From JADMIH01 sp035274425 (GTDB lineage Bacteria > Chloroflexota > Chloroflexia > QHBQ01 > JADMIH01): 64,000 nt of DNA. Positions within the stretch are counted from its first letter, which is position 1; each line of letters opens with the position of its first letter. The notes under the pieces are model-generated. The model worked only from the letters and a program-made list of their open reading frames with translations, had not been told where the DNA came from and searched no databases. Made by a program: the position numbers and the translations under genes. Shown here in pieces: positions 43,506 to 52,927 of the stretch. The stretch is from the NCBI GenBank assembly GCA_035274425.1, contig DATEOC010000032.1:1-64000 (forward strand), read 5' to 3'.

Positions 43506-43637
43506 TGTAGGTTTCCTCCTTTATCGGCTATCGGTCTACGCTTCCTTTTAACGTCCCAAATGCGTGTTACGTACTGGTAACATCCAATCAAATTGTATGT
43601 GAAATAATTCACAAAGTAAATCGGTCTGGAGGCGGAT

Positions 43638-46190
43638 TTATGAAGCATTACTCATTACGTTTCTCACATCCGCCAGTGCCAGGGCAATCGCCTCTTCCAC
43701 TGGCATGGTATAGCCTGCCTCCCAGGCCCGGTTATAGGCAAACTCATCCTCCTGGGTGAGGGCTATCTCTCCGGCTCGTTGCCGTACCGCTTTTTCCAGG
43801 GGCGTCAGTTTCATGCTTGTCCCAGAGGTGGTCAGGGCGTCGGCAGCGGCCAGGAGGTGTATAGCATGCACGACATCTCCCTGCGCCCCCGCTACCCCCG
43901 CCAAGCCGGTCAGGGTACGCATAATCCCAAAAGCATTGCTCAAGTCCCGGTACGTTGCCAGGCTCTCCTTGTAGAACTGGGCTGCTTGCGTATAATCTCC
44001 ATCATCGAGCGCAGCCAGCCCCAGATAATTGAGCGCCTGTGCCAGGTGCCTCTTGTCTCCCCCCTCTCGCCCTATCGATAACCCTTCCTCGAGCGGCGCT
44101 ATAGCACGTTCATGCTCACCGTTGTGCAACAGGGCCAGGCCCAATTTGATGAGGGCCGCCACAGCGCCCCAGGTCTCGTTCAAGTCGCGCTGTATCTGCA
44201 AGCTCTCTTCACACAGCGCGATGGCACGGGGGTAGTCGCCCATGTGTATCGCCAGGTAGCCCATGTTGGCGAGCATCACCGCCACATTGGGGACCTTATT
44301 TAGCTCGCGCCACATTGCAAGGCTCTGCTCGAAATGCTGGAGAGCGCCAGGGTAATCTTCTTTCTCGGCAGCGATTGCCCCCAGGTTGCTATAGGCTACG
44401 GCGAGGGAATCTTTGTCATCGAGGGCTTGATATAATGGCAAGCTCTCTAAAATAAATATCTCTGCGCTCGCCAGGTCGCTTTGTGCCATCATAAATATTT
44501 CAAGGTCGTTACGCGCCTTGGCCACGAAAGTGAGAGGCACAGGTTTTGGGGAGACCTTCTCCCGCGCGAGGCTCTCTTCCAGCCACCGTCGCCCTTCGAC
44601 CAGGTGCCCGCGTTCGTACCAAAAGCGCGATAGCGCCTTCGACAATCTCACAGCCATCTCTATCTTGTCGTGGTCCAGCGCCCATCGTAGGGCAGACCGC
44701 AGGTTATTATGGTCCTTTTCCAGGAGTACCTGTCCGGCTGCCTTGCCCTGGCCGAACCACTCTGCCCTGGCCGCTTCGGCCATAGCCAGACAGTATTCGG
44801 CATGGTTGCGCCTTATTCCCTCTCCCTCCCCGCTCTCGTCCAGCCGCGCCATCGCGTACTCGCGTATCGTCTCCAACATACCGAAGCGCGTCTCTGGGTC
44901 TGCGTCTGGTTGTTTAGTCAGGAGGCTTTTGTCAAAGAGTGACTCCAGGCCGCTGAACGTCTCGGTTGGGATGTCACCCATCGCGTTGCAAACTGCTTCG
45001 GCTGAAGTGGGAGTAAAGCCACCCACGAATACCCCCAACCGCCGGAAGAGCGTGCGCTCGCCAGGCTCCAGCAAGTCGTAGCTCCAACCAATCGCGTTCT
45101 GTAGCGTCTGCTGGCGCAGGGGCAGATTGCGGGTGGCGGGAGGGCTGTTGAGCAGACCCTGTCCCTGTGTCAGCCTCTCCAGGATAGCCTGGGGTGTGAG
45201 TAACTTTATGCGGGCCGCTGCCAGCTCTATAGCCAGCGGCAATCCGTCCAGGTGCGCGCAGGTTTCGGCTACCGTCGAGGCATTCTCTACTGATAACCTG
45301 AATTCCGGATTGATCCTCAGCGCGCTCTCCACAAAGAGGGCAACTGCTGAGTAAGCGGCGAATTGGGCGACATCTGTCTGGGGTCGGCTCGTCTGTCGTC
45401 CGTCGTCCATAGTCCATAGTCCACTCTCCGGCACGTCCAGTGGGGGGACCGGGTACTGTCTTTCACCATATAAGTCGAGAGCTTCGCGGCTCGTCACCAG
45501 GGCATAGAGTTGTGGACACGCAGCCAGCAATTCGGCGAATATAGTTCCCGCCTCTATTACTTGCTCGAAGTTATCGAGCACAAGTAGCATCCGCTTGCCG
45601 TGTAATGACGATTTCAACGTGCTCTGGAGTGTCCCTGCTACTCTCTCCCTGATGCCCAGGGTGTCGGCGATAGTGGGCATGACCATGTCGGGGTCTGACA
45701 CCGGGGCCAGCGCCACGAAATATGTCCCGTCTCCGAATTCGCCCAGCGATTCTCTAGCCGCCTGTAAGGCAAGTCTCGTCTTGCCGATACCCGGCGGCCC
45801 TGTCAGCGTCAAGAGGCGCGTTCCGCCGCGCAGCAACTCTCGGACCTGCTCTACGTGCTCCTCCCGCCCGATAAGGGGCGTAAGGGAGCCGGGCAGGTTG
45901 GTCGGCGTCTTCTGGGCCTGGGTGCGTTGCCAGGGAGCATTGGCGAGTGCCGTTGGGTTCTGCGGCCAGGCCCGCCCCCTCGCGTAGCCGAGGAACTCTT
46001 CTAGCTCGTCAGCCGGTATGTGAAAGCACTCTGCCAATAGCTCGGCGACTTGCCTGGAGGGACGGCGCGTGTCCGCCTCGAACTTACGCACCGTCTCATG
46101 AGAGATGTTAACGCGCGCCGATAGCTCCTCCTGGGTAAGTCCAAGAGACTTGCGCTGCTCCTTGAGCCATTGGCCGAACGATGCTGTCAT
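43638..46190 (-). CDS. XRE / NB-ARC / TPR transcriptional regulator
   Basis: About 850 residues from the ATG at 46190 (FGQWLKEQRKSLGLTQEELS at the start). Order: XRE helix-turn-helix (~5-60; ARVNISHETVRKFEADTRRP); NB-ARC-type ATPase with P-loop TGPPGIGKTRLALQ at ~150 and a VLDNFEQV Walker-B segment at ~215; and TPR repeats from ~540 (AVAYSNLGAIAAEKEDYPGA). It is a signal-integrating ATPase regulator of the kind often found near secretion or surface genes. The coding sequence contains a GTCC/GTCGTCC heptamer array (45391-45424), encoding LWTMDDGRQTS in a loop after the P-loop region. Confidence 0.85.
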   Translation of the reverse strand: MTASFGQWLKEQRKSLGLTQEELSARVNISHETVRKFEADTRRPSRQVAELLAECFHIPADELEEFLGYARGRAWPQNPTALANAPWQRTQAQKTPTNLPGSLTPLIGREEHVEQVRELLRGGTRLLTLTGPPGIGKTRLALQAARESLGEFGDGTYFVALAPVSDPDMVMPTIADTLGIRERVAGTLQSTLKSSLHGKRMLLVLDNFEQVIEAGTIFAELLAACPQLYALVTSREALDLYGERQYPVPPLDVPESGLWTMDDGRQTSRPQTDVAQFAAYSAVALFVESALRINPEFRLSVENASTVAETCAHLDGLPLAIELAAARIKLLTPQAILERLTQGQGLLNSPPATRNLPLRQQTLQNAIGWSYDLLEPGERTLFRRLGVFVGGFTPTSAEAVCNAMGDIPTETFSGLESLFDKSLLTKQPDADPETRFGMLETIREYAMARLDESGEGEGIRRNHAEYCLAMAEAARAEWFGQGKAAGQVLLEKDHNNLRSALRWALDHDKIEMAVRLSKALSRFWYERGHLVEGRRWLEESLAREKVSPKPVPLTFVAKARNDLEIFMMAQSDLASAEIFILESLPLYQALDDKDSLAVAYSNLGAIAAEKEDYPGALQHFEQSLAMWRELNKVPNVAVMLANMGYLAIHMGDYPRAIALCEESLQIQRDLNETWGAVAALIKLGLALLHNGEHERAIAPLEEGLSIGREGGDKRHLAQALNYLGLAALDDGDYTQAAQFYKESLATYRDLSNAFGIMRTLTGLAGVAGAQGDVVHAIHLLAAADALTTSGTSMKLTPLEKAVRQRAGEIALTQEDEFAYNRAWEAGYTMPVEEAIALALADVRNVMSNAS
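45391..45424 (-). repeat. Heptamer array inside the NB-ARC regulator coding sequence
   Basis: The top strand reads TCGTCTGTCGTCCGTCGTCC then ATAGTCC twice, so on the coding strand it is GGACTAT/GGACGAC heptamers, the same family as the intergenic arrays. It adds about 11 codons and keeps the frame open. Confidence 0.75.
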
Positions 46191-46345
46191 GATGGTTAGG
46201 CGTCGTATCCCGCTTTTGTCCCGCTTTTTGTCCCGACCATTATACACAGTTCGCGCCTATGATAGAAGCAAGGGCTTGACTGGGACGGACGATAGACGAT
46301 GGAAGCTACGTTGGGTAAGTCCTGTGAAATAGAGCGGGGGCGACA

Positions 46346-46585
46346 ATGGGTGAGGTGGCTACATCAGGGGACCCTAAGGAGCACAGGGGGCAATCGAGCT
46401 TATTCCTCTTGCGCCTCTGGTGGCCGGAAGGGGAGACGCCGGAAAGCCGGCCCGTAGATGAGCAGGAAGGCGCGAGCGCCATGATGCACGGCAGATTGCT
46501 GCACGTGACCGGCAGCGGGGCGAGCAACTTCGAGAGCTGGCCTGCTCTGGTCGAGCTTCTACAGCAGATGCTCCCCCACCCTTAG
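46346..46585 (+). CDS. Small hypothetical protein related to 510-803
   Basis: A 79-residue protein with SSLFLLRLWWPEGE then GRLLHVTGSGASNF and a terminal helix (LVELLQQML). The strand-strand-helix pattern matches the 97-residue protein at 510-803, though identity is low. An IS5-family element has inserted exactly at its stop codon: the TAG is part of the duplicated target (CTTAG), so the reading frame was left intact. Confidence 0.55.
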   Translation: MGEVATSGDPKEHRGQSSLFLLRLWWPEGETPESRPVDEQEGASAMMHGRLLHVTGSGASNFESWPALVELLQQMLPHP

Positions 46586-47484
46586 AAACAGTCTGAAAAC
46601 TATTAATCATGAGCCAACTTCGTAACCATAAGGCGAATCATCGCCACATAGATAAAGGCTTCACTGGACTGGGGCAGCCGCTCAAAGTCTTTGGTGAGAC
46701 GACGAGCACGATTCAGCCATGAGAAGGTACGCTCCACCACCCAACGACGGGGCAACAACACGAAACCCTTTTGACCTTTGGCTTTCTCCACTATCGACAG
46801 TTCCCAACCCAACTTACGTTGTACCCACTCTATCAACTCCCCTCGATACCCACCGTCAGCCCAGATCAACACCAGCCGACAATAACGCCACCAGTGTGCA
46901 TATCGAGCTTTCTTGATGCGCTCAAACAAGCCTTTGAGCACCATTTTGCCTCCATCTCTGTCCTGTACAGAAGCCGAAGTCACTACTGCCAGCATCACCA
47001 AACCGAGCGTGTCCACTACCAGGTGCCTCTTGCGTCCCCATACGTTCTTGTGTTTATCATAACCTCGTTCCTCTCCACCTTCCACCGTTTTGACGCTCTG
47101 GCTATCGAGTATAGAGGCGCTTGGCTGTTTATGTCGGCCCTGCTTCTCTCGCAGAGCTTGTCGCAACGCAGTATTGAGGCGTTCCCACTTGCCATTGATA
47201 CGCCACAACCTGAAGTAGTGGTAGACACTCTTCCAGGGAGGGAAGTCGTGAGGCAGTGCTTTCCACATGCAGCCGTTTTTGGTTACATAGAAGATAGCGT
47301 TGAGCACCTCTCGAAAGGAGTGAAGGCGTGGGCGACCAGTGCTCTTGGCTTTGGGCAGCAGTGGCGCAATGACCGTCCATTGTTTATCATTGAGGTCAGT
47401 CGGGTAGGCTTTTCGGGTTTGATTGCTAGTCATTCCCTTAGTTTGCCCGACTGTACCTCTTTTGCCTAGTTTTCAGACTGTTTC
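46585..47484 (-). mobile_element. IS5-family insertion sequence
   Basis: About 900 bases bounded by perfect 18-base inverted repeats GAAACAGTCTGAAAACTA (46585-46602) and its complement (47467-47484). Target repeats flank it: TTA (TNA type) if the terminal G/C belong to the element, or CTTAG if they do not. A single transposase gene lies inside. Length, ends and target duplication fit the IS1031-like branch of IS5. Confidence 0.9.
46603..47433 (-). CDS. IS5-family transposase
   Basis: A 276-residue transposase. The N-terminal part (LNDKQWTVIAPLLPKAKSTG) is the DUF4096-like domain; NAIFYVTKNGCMWKALPHDF follows. DDE residues are seen at DSQSVK, WADGGYRGEL and WVVERTFSWLNR. The frame is uninterrupted and the inverted repeats are perfect, so the element may be active. 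It is on the minus strand relative to the eCIS genes and shows no link to them. Confidence 0.92.
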   Translation of the reverse strand: MTSNQTRKAYPTDLNDKQWTVIAPLLPKAKSTGRPRLHSFREVLNAIFYVTKNGCMWKALPHDFPPWKSVYHYFRLWRINGKWERLNTALRQALREKQGRHKQPSASILDSQSVKTVEGGEERGYDKHKNVWGRKRHLVVDTLGLVMLAVVTSASVQDRDGGKMVLKGLFERIKKARYAHWWRYCRLVLIWADGGYRGELIEWVQRKLGWELSIVEKAKGQKGFVLLPRRWVVERTFSWLNRARRLTKDFERLPQSSEAFIYVAMIRLMVTKLAHD

Positions 47485-47558
47485 TTAGGACTGACGCAGA
47501 CGCTAGATGGAAATGTTTAATCGTGTTCTTCATGACCTACCAAAAGGAGGCACAGGTA

Positions 47559-48971
47559 ATGGAACGAAACAGTAACGGCAGCACTCGTATTAAGCGGCAA
47601 ATTGTGACTGGCCCACGGGGGTTCAGGCGCAAACTCTCCCAATTATGGCTCATACGGGCGCTGGTGGCAGCCCTCGTCGTCGGGATGGGGGTGGGAGGAG
47701 GGGGCAGCCCCGTGTACGCCGCCGATGGTGACCTGGACCCCACTTTCGACGGAGACGGCAAGGTAACTACCGACTTCCTGGGCCACATTAATCACGCTAA
47801 GGCAGTAGCAATACAGTCGGACGGCAAGATTGTCGCTGCCGGGATCTATTATGTGGACTTCTATACCTCTAATTTCTTTCTGGCACGTTACAACGCTGAT
47901 GGCAGCCTGGATACCAGCTTCGATGGCAACGGAATACAAATTATTGGCTTTTCCAACTATGACCATGCACTTGCCGTGGCCATACAATCCGATGGCAAGA
48001 TCGTGGTCGCTGGGTGTACAGCTTCAGCATACAACAGCAACACCCATGACTTCGCACTGGCACGTCTGAACGCCAACGGCAGCCTCGATACCAGCTTTGG
48101 CTCAGATGGTAAAGTCATTACCAATTTCTCAACCTTAGGTGACTGTGCACATGCCGTGGCTATACAATCCAACGGCAAGATCGTGGTTGCTGGGGCTGCT
48201 GAGTCACCTACTAGCGATTACGATTTTGCCCTGGCACGCTACAACACCAATGGCAGTCTCGACACCACTTTCAGCGGCGATGGCAAAGTCACTACTGATT
48301 TCTCAGGATATGAGGACAGCGCCAATGGGCTAGCTATACAATCCAATGGCAAGATCGTAGCTGGCGGATATGCTGAGTCATCTGGTAGTAGTGGGAACGA
48401 TTTCGCCCTGGCACGCTATGACACCAACGGCAGTCTCGACACCACCTTCAGCGGCGATGGCAAAGTCACTACCGATTTCTCAGGAGGTATGGATATAGCC
48501 TATGACGCAGTCATACAATCCGACGGCAAGATTGTCGCTGCCGGAAAAGCTCATACACTTACTAACGATTACGATTTTGCCCTGGCACGCTACAACACCA
48601 ACGGCACACTCGATACCACCTTCAGCGGCGATGGCAAAGTCACTACCGATTTCTCAGACGACGTAGAAATAGCCTATGGATTGGCCATACAAGCCAATGG
48701 CAAAATCGTGGCTGCCGGATATGCATATACAACAAGCACGGGGCATTATCTCTTTGCCCTGACCCGTTATACAGCTACCGGTGTCCTGGATACCAGTTTC
48801 GGCTTCCAGGGTAGACGAACTACTGATTTCGGATCCACAGGCGCGGGATCAGACGGCCGTGCAGTAGCCATACAATCCGATGGCAAGATCGTGGTTGCTG
48901 GACATATGTTTACAGACACAGATTATGACTTCGCCCTGGCGCGCTACCAGGCGGGTGGCGGCACACCTTAG
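47559..48971 (+). CDS. Secreted delta-60-repeat protein (copy 1)
   Basis: About 470 residues from the ATG at 47559 (AAGGAGG upstream). The N-terminus is basic and then hydrophobic (WLIRALVAALVVGMGVGGGG ... VYAADGDLD), a signal peptide with likely cleavage after VYA. The rest is about seven or eight units of ~57-60 residues with the pattern 'DGKIV-AG ... DFALARY ... GSLDTTFSGDGKVTTDF', the delta-60 repeat, which forms a beta-propeller. Neighbouring units are nearly identical in DNA (for example near 48268, 48448 and 48628), suggesting unequal exchange. A close paralogue follows. Confidence 0.85.
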   Translation: MERNSNGSTRIKRQIVTGPRGFRRKLSQLWLIRALVAALVVGMGVGGGGSPVYAADGDLDPTFDGDGKVTTDFLGHINHAKAVAIQSDGKIVAAGIYYVDFYTSNFFLARYNADGSLDTSFDGNGIQIIGFSNYDHALAVAIQSDGKIVVAGCTASAYNSNTHDFALARLNANGSLDTSFGSDGKVITNFSTLGDCAHAVAIQSNGKIVVAGAAESPTSDYDFALARYNTNGSLDTTFSGDGKVTTDFSGYEDSANGLAIQSNGKIVAGGYAESSGSSGNDFALARYDTNGSLDTTFSGDGKVTTDFSGGMDIAYDAVIQSDGKIVAAGKAHTLTNDYDFALARYNTNGTLDTTFSGDGKVTTDFSDDVEIAYGLAIQANGKIVAAGYAYTTSTGHYLFALTRYTATGVLDTSFGFQGRRTTDFGSTGAGSDGRAVAIQSDGKIVVAGHMFTDTDYDFALARYQAGGGTP

Positions 48972-49042
48972 GACTTACGCAGAGGACAGTTGACGAGTGT
49001 TCAATCTCGTCCACCATGACCCACTAAAAGGAGGCACAAGCA

Positions 49043-50551
49043 ATGGAACGAAGTAGTAACGGCAACACTCGTACTAAGAGGCAAACTGTGATTGGCCCAC
49101 GGAGTTTCAGGCGCAAACTCCCCCAGCTTTGGCTCATACGGGCGCTGGTGGCAGCCCTCGTCATCGGGGTGGCGGTGGGAGGGAGCAGCCCTGCGTACGC
49201 CGCCGATGGTGACCTGGACACCACTTTCGACGGGGATGGCAAGGTAACTACTGACTTCCTGGGCCGTGTCAACAGCGCTCATGCCGTAGCTATACAAGCT
49301 GACGGGAAGATAGTCGTCGCTGGATCTGAATCGAGCTCCAGTGGGTCTAACTTTCTCGTGGCACGTTACCACTCTAACGGCAGCCTCGATACCAGCTTCG
49401 ATGGCAATGGGATGCAGAGTATTGACTTCAACTCTAATGACTTGGCTTATGGAGTAGCTATACAAGCCGATGGTAAGATCGTTGTCGCAGGATTTGCTAG
49501 CACAAGCTCAAATAACTCCAAAGATTTCGCAGTGGCACGTCTCAACACCAACGGTGGCCTCGATACCAGCTTCAGCTCCGATGGTAAAGTCACTACTGAT
49601 TTCTCAGGTGGATACGATTGGGCCAATGGAGTAGCAATACAATCTGACGGCAAGATCGTGGCCGTGGGCTATGCTACTACAAGTAACGGTTCTGACTTTG
49701 CGCTGGCGCGCTATAACACTAATGGTAGCCTGGATACCACATTCGGCTTAATTGGCAAGCGCACTACCGATTTCTCAGGTGGCGTCGATGAGGCCAGTGG
49801 AGTAGCGATACAATCTGACGGCAAGATCGTGGCTGTGGGCTCTGCCGGTTCACCCGGCAGTTCGGACTTCGCTCTGACACGCTATACCACAAGTGGCAAC
49901 CTGGATACGAGCTTCAGCTTCGATGGTAAAGTTACTACCGCTTTCGCAAGTTCCACGGCTATGGCCAATGGATTAGCAATACAATCTGACGGCAAGATCG
50001 TGGCTGTGGGATTTGCTTGGAACAGCAGCGGTTGGGATGACTTCGCTCTGACACGCTATAACACTAACGGTACCCTGGATACTAGTTTCGGCTTCGGCGG
50101 CAAGCGCACTACCGATTTCGCACCCAATTATGAACAAGCCATGGGAGTAGCCATACAAGCCGACGGTAAGGTCGTGGCAGCGGGATTTGCTCAGAAAATC
50201 GGCGGCGATTACGAGGATTACGACTTCGCCATTGCACGCTATACCACAAGCGGCAACCTGGACACGAGTTTTAGCTCCGATGGTAAAGTCACTACTTCTT
50301 TCGCAGGCGTACCTGAACAAGCCCAGGGATTAGCGATACAGTCCAACGGCAAGATCGTGGTGGTGGGATATGTTCAGCTGACCAACGGTAGCGACTTCGC
50401 ACTGGCGCGCTACCAGGCGGGTGGTATCGGTTTCACTGCGACACCTGCCTCTTCTATGTATCCACCGCACTCAGCGCCACTAACAGCCCTGGGCAGCTAT
50501 CAGTCACTCTCGCCACGCGAAGCTGTAAGGTTGAGGGGGACAATAGCATAA
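49043..50551 (+). CDS. Secreted delta-60-repeat protein (copy 2)
   Basis: A 502-residue paralogue of the preceding gene with an almost identical N-terminus (FRRKLPQLWLIRALVAALVI; PAYAADGDLDTTFDGDGKVT) and ~7-8 delta-60 units. The upstream ~80 bases, including the AAAGGAGGCACAA ribosome site, are also alike, so the duplication covered the leader. The repeat order differs from copy 1. The C-terminal ~40 residues after ARYQAGG are unrelated and may reflect a frame-shifted end. Confidence 0.85.
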   Translation: MERSSNGNTRTKRQTVIGPRSFRRKLPQLWLIRALVAALVIGVAVGGSSPAYAADGDLDTTFDGDGKVTTDFLGRVNSAHAVAIQADGKIVVAGSESSSSGSNFLVARYHSNGSLDTSFDGNGMQSIDFNSNDLAYGVAIQADGKIVVAGFASTSSNNSKDFAVARLNTNGGLDTSFSSDGKVTTDFSGGYDWANGVAIQSDGKIVAVGYATTSNGSDFALARYNTNGSLDTTFGLIGKRTTDFSGGVDEASGVAIQSDGKIVAVGSAGSPGSSDFALTRYTTSGNLDTSFSFDGKVTTAFASSTAMANGLAIQSDGKIVAVGFAWNSSGWDDFALTRYNTNGTLDTSFGFGGKRTTDFAPNYEQAMGVAIQADGKVVAAGFAQKIGGDYEDYDFAIARYTTSGNLDTSFSSDGKVTTSFAGVPEQAQGLAIQSNGKIVVVGYVQLTNGSDFALARYQAGGIGFTATPASSMYPPHSAPLTALGSYQSLSPREAVRLRGTIA

Positions 50552-50655
50552 TGGAAAAGCGGCGGTCACTCGAAGGCATGTACGGTGATGTGCTGCAAGA
50601 CCCGTACGTTACGACAAGAGCCAAGCTGCCCCAAACTTAATTCCCAGCCATATCT

Positions 50656-51492
50656 TTAGCTAGCGAGGCATGAAGCTATATAGCCGAGTGCCTCGCCTGC
50701 CGGAGCCTCCACTTTCATAGTTGCTTCTTTGTCTGCGCGGGTAGGGCCGAGGTTGAGGATGTAGACAGGCTTGCCGTCCTCACGTGCGAGGCGCACCAGC
50801 CTGTACCCTGACCATACAGTGAGGGACGATCCGACCACGAGGAGGGCGTCAGACTCCTTCACCACCTCGAAAGCTCTCTGGGTAACGGCAGGAGGCAGCG
50901 ACTCGCCAAAGAAAACCACCCCAGGCTTGACCAGACCGCCGCACTCCGGGCATAGCGGCACGACAATACCTTCGGACTCGCCAGTCTCATCTGCGGGCAG
51001 GCGGAGGTGGCGGTTCTCCCATTCGAGCCGGGTCTGGGTCTCCTTGCGCGGCTCTCTGTACTCGCACTCTATACACTGCACCGTGCTATTCTCTCCGTGC
51101 AGCTCGATCACCCTCTGGCTGCCCGCTTTCGTGTGCAGTCGATCCACGTTCTGGGTTATGAGGTAGTGCAACTTACCGGCGCGCTCCATCTCCGCGAGGG
51201 CGAGGTGCCCCATGTTAGGTTGCGCGTCGCGGAAGCGCCCGTAGCCGTTGAGGCTGCGCGCCCAGTACCGCCGCCGGATAGCAGGGTTGCGCACAAAGTC
51301 AGCGTAATAAATAGGCGCTTGCTTTGACCACACTCCGTTAGGGCTGCGGTAGTCCGGTATACCCGACTCGGTGCTGATACCCGCCCCCGTGAGCGCCACC
51401 AACCGCCTGGCGTGGCTCAACGCCTCCGCGAGGGACGCTATCTTCTTGGCTATATCCTCTGTCTCGCCCGTGGCTGTATGCTCTAACACCAT
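50656..51492 (-). CDS. NAD-dependent protein deacylase (sirtuin)
   Basis: About 278 residues from the ATG at 51492. Sir2 motifs in order: LVALTGAGISTESGIPDYRS (NAD binding), ITQNVDRLHTKAGS, VIELHGEN with the catalytic His, CIEC and CPECGG for the structural zinc, and VVGSSLTVWSGYRLV. All core residues are present, so it is probably an active deacylase on protein lysines. It stands alone on the minus strand; the terminator of the next upstream gene ends just before its start. Confidence 0.93.
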   Translation of the reverse strand: MVLEHTATGETEDIAKKIASLAEALSHARRLVALTGAGISTESGIPDYRSPNGVWSKQAPIYYADFVRNPAIRRRYWARSLNGYGRFRDAQPNMGHLALAEMERAGKLHYLITQNVDRLHTKAGSQRVIELHGENSTVQCIECEYREPRKETQTRLEWENRHLRLPADETGESEGIVVPLCPECGGLVKPGVVFFGESLPPAVTQRAFEVVKESDALLVVGSSLTVWSGYRLVRLAREDGKPVYILNLGPTRADKEATMKVEAPAGEALGYIASCLAS

Positions 51493-51510
51493 GGTCAATT
51501 ATAGCATGGC

Positions 51511-51562
51511 AGGCATAAAAAGGAGGTTCCCATCGAGCTAGGGGAACCTCCTTTTTATGCCT
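51511..51562 (-). terminator. Rho-independent-type terminator of the ICHRTGS-repeat gene
   Basis: Perfect 21-base arms (51511-51531 and 51542-51562), AGGCATAAAAAGGAGGTTCCC and complement, with a 10-base loop. The stem ends in an A/T-rich tract on the minus strand. It lies immediately 3' of the gene ending at 51572 (minus) and just 5' of the sirtuin gene. Confidence 0.8.
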
Positions 51563-51571
51563 ATATCTTAG

Positions 51572-52927
51572 TTAGCGCGGACAGCCTTCAGACGGAGCTG
51601 GGACAATATCCCCTCCGTGGGAATTCTGATGCTGCATTGCTTCTCCGTGACTGACCGTAAGCTGTACGTACGGGTTGTTGCTTGAGCCGGTCGCATGACA
51701 GATCGTTACCATGCCGGAGCCGGATGGACTGGTAGGTGTGGCCGTGCTCATCGGTGTGGAAGTGTGTTGAGCAGTATGGGTCGCCTCTGGCGTACGAGTC
51801 ATCACGGCTGTGTTGGTCGCCTTAGGTATTTGAGTGGCTTCGACTGTATGGGTCGCTAGCGCAGTATTCGTAGCTTCCGGGGTCCGTGTGGCCTGAGGCG
51901 TATGTGTTGCTTCTGCTGTACGCGTAGCCTGTGGCGTGCGGGTCATGACCGCAGTCCCTGTGCTCTGCGGCGTTCTGGTCGCTGTACGCGTGCTCTCAGC
52001 TACGTGCGTCATGGTTGCCGTGCGAGACGGTTGAGGCGTGCGCGTAGCCATAGCAGTACGTGTGGCCTCAGGAGTGCGCGTGGCATGTGCCGTATGTGTA
52101 GCCCTTGCAGTAGCCGACGCGACAGGTGTACCAGCAGCCGGGCAGCCGCCCTCCGGGGCCGGGATTATATCACCATGTGCCTGGTGCGCGGGTATAGCGT
52201 TAGCGCTGATGGTGATCTGGACATAGGGGTTGTGGTCCGATCCGGTGCGGTGGCAGATCGTCACCTTTCGATCCTGAGGGGTACCCGACGCTGCGGGCAT
52301 AGGCGTACGCGTGGCCTCAGCAGTACGGGTAGCCATTGCCGTGCGACTGCTTACCGGCGTGCCGGTAGTCGCCGCATGTGTAGCTTCGGGTGTCCGGCTT
52401 GGGTGTGCCGTGTGTGTGGCGTGTGCTGTGTGGGTAGCTTCCGGAGTACGCGTGGCGTGTGCTGTGTGGGTAGCCTCAGCAGCAGTGCGCGTAGCCATTG
52501 CCGTCCGTGTGGCTTCAGCAGTTCGGGTGGCGTGCGCTGTGCCGGTAGCCCCAGCAGTGCGCGTGGCTCTCGCGGTAGCTGACGCGACAGGTGTACCTGC
52601 TCCTGAGCAGCCCCCTTCTGGAACCGGGATTATGTCACCATGTGCCTGGTGCTCAGGCAGAGCGTTCTGACTAACTGTGATCTGAACATAGGGGTTGCGG
52701 TCCGACCCGGTGCGGTGGCAGATCGTCACCCGTCGGTCCTGGGCTGTGCCAGGTATTGCCGGAATTTGCATAATTGCGCCGCTATCTTGCCCATCCGGCG
52801 ATGCCACGGTGGTGCTCGACTTGACCATCGTCGTGGCAAACAAGATAGCTATCACGATAAATGCGCCCGTGCTTATCGCCAACCAGGATGGCTTCATGTT
52901 ACTCAGATTCGAACGAATCTTGCTCAT
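51572..52927 (-). CDS. Surface protein with three ICHRTGS-type modules and Thr/Ala repeats
   Basis: About 451 residues from the ATG at 52927 (GGAGGAG upstream). One N-terminal membrane segment (SWLAISTGAFIVIAILFATT) acts as signal anchor. Three copies of a ~45-residue module follow: RRVTICHRTGSDRNPYVQIT / KVTICHRTGSDHNPYVQITI / MVTICHATGSSNNPYVQLTV, each ending HGDI(I/V)PAPEGGC. They are joined by ~60- to 120-residue stretches of Ala/Thr/His/Arg repeats (ATRTAEATRTAMATRT). The two Cys per module could form a disulphide. Function unknown; cell-surface display is likely. Confidence 0.75.
   Translation of the reverse strand: MSKIRSNLSNMKPSWLAISTGAFIVIAILFATTMVKSSTTVASPDGQDSGAIMQIPAIPGTAQDRRVTICHRTGSDRNPYVQITVSQNALPEHQAHGDIIPVPEGGCSGAGTPVASATARATRTAGATGTAHATRTAEATRTAMATRTAAEATHTAHATRTPEATHTAHATHTAHPSRTPEATHAATTGTPVSSRTAMATRTAEATRTPMPAASGTPQDRKVTICHRTGSDHNPYVQITISANAIPAHQAHGDIIPAPEGGCPAAGTPVASATARATHTAHATRTPEATRTAMATRTPQPSRTATMTHVAESTRTATRTPQSTGTAVMTRTPQATRTAEATHTPQATRTPEATNTALATHTVEATQIPKATNTAVMTRTPEATHTAQHTSTPMSTATPTSPSGSGMVTICHATGSSNNPYVQLTVSHGEAMQHQNSHGGDIVPAPSEGCPR

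Noticed and set aside
49001..49465. 154-residue minus-strand frame at the second delta-60 gene
   Set aside because: Antisense of repeat DNA; it recurs in the same place in copy 1, as expected for a shadow.
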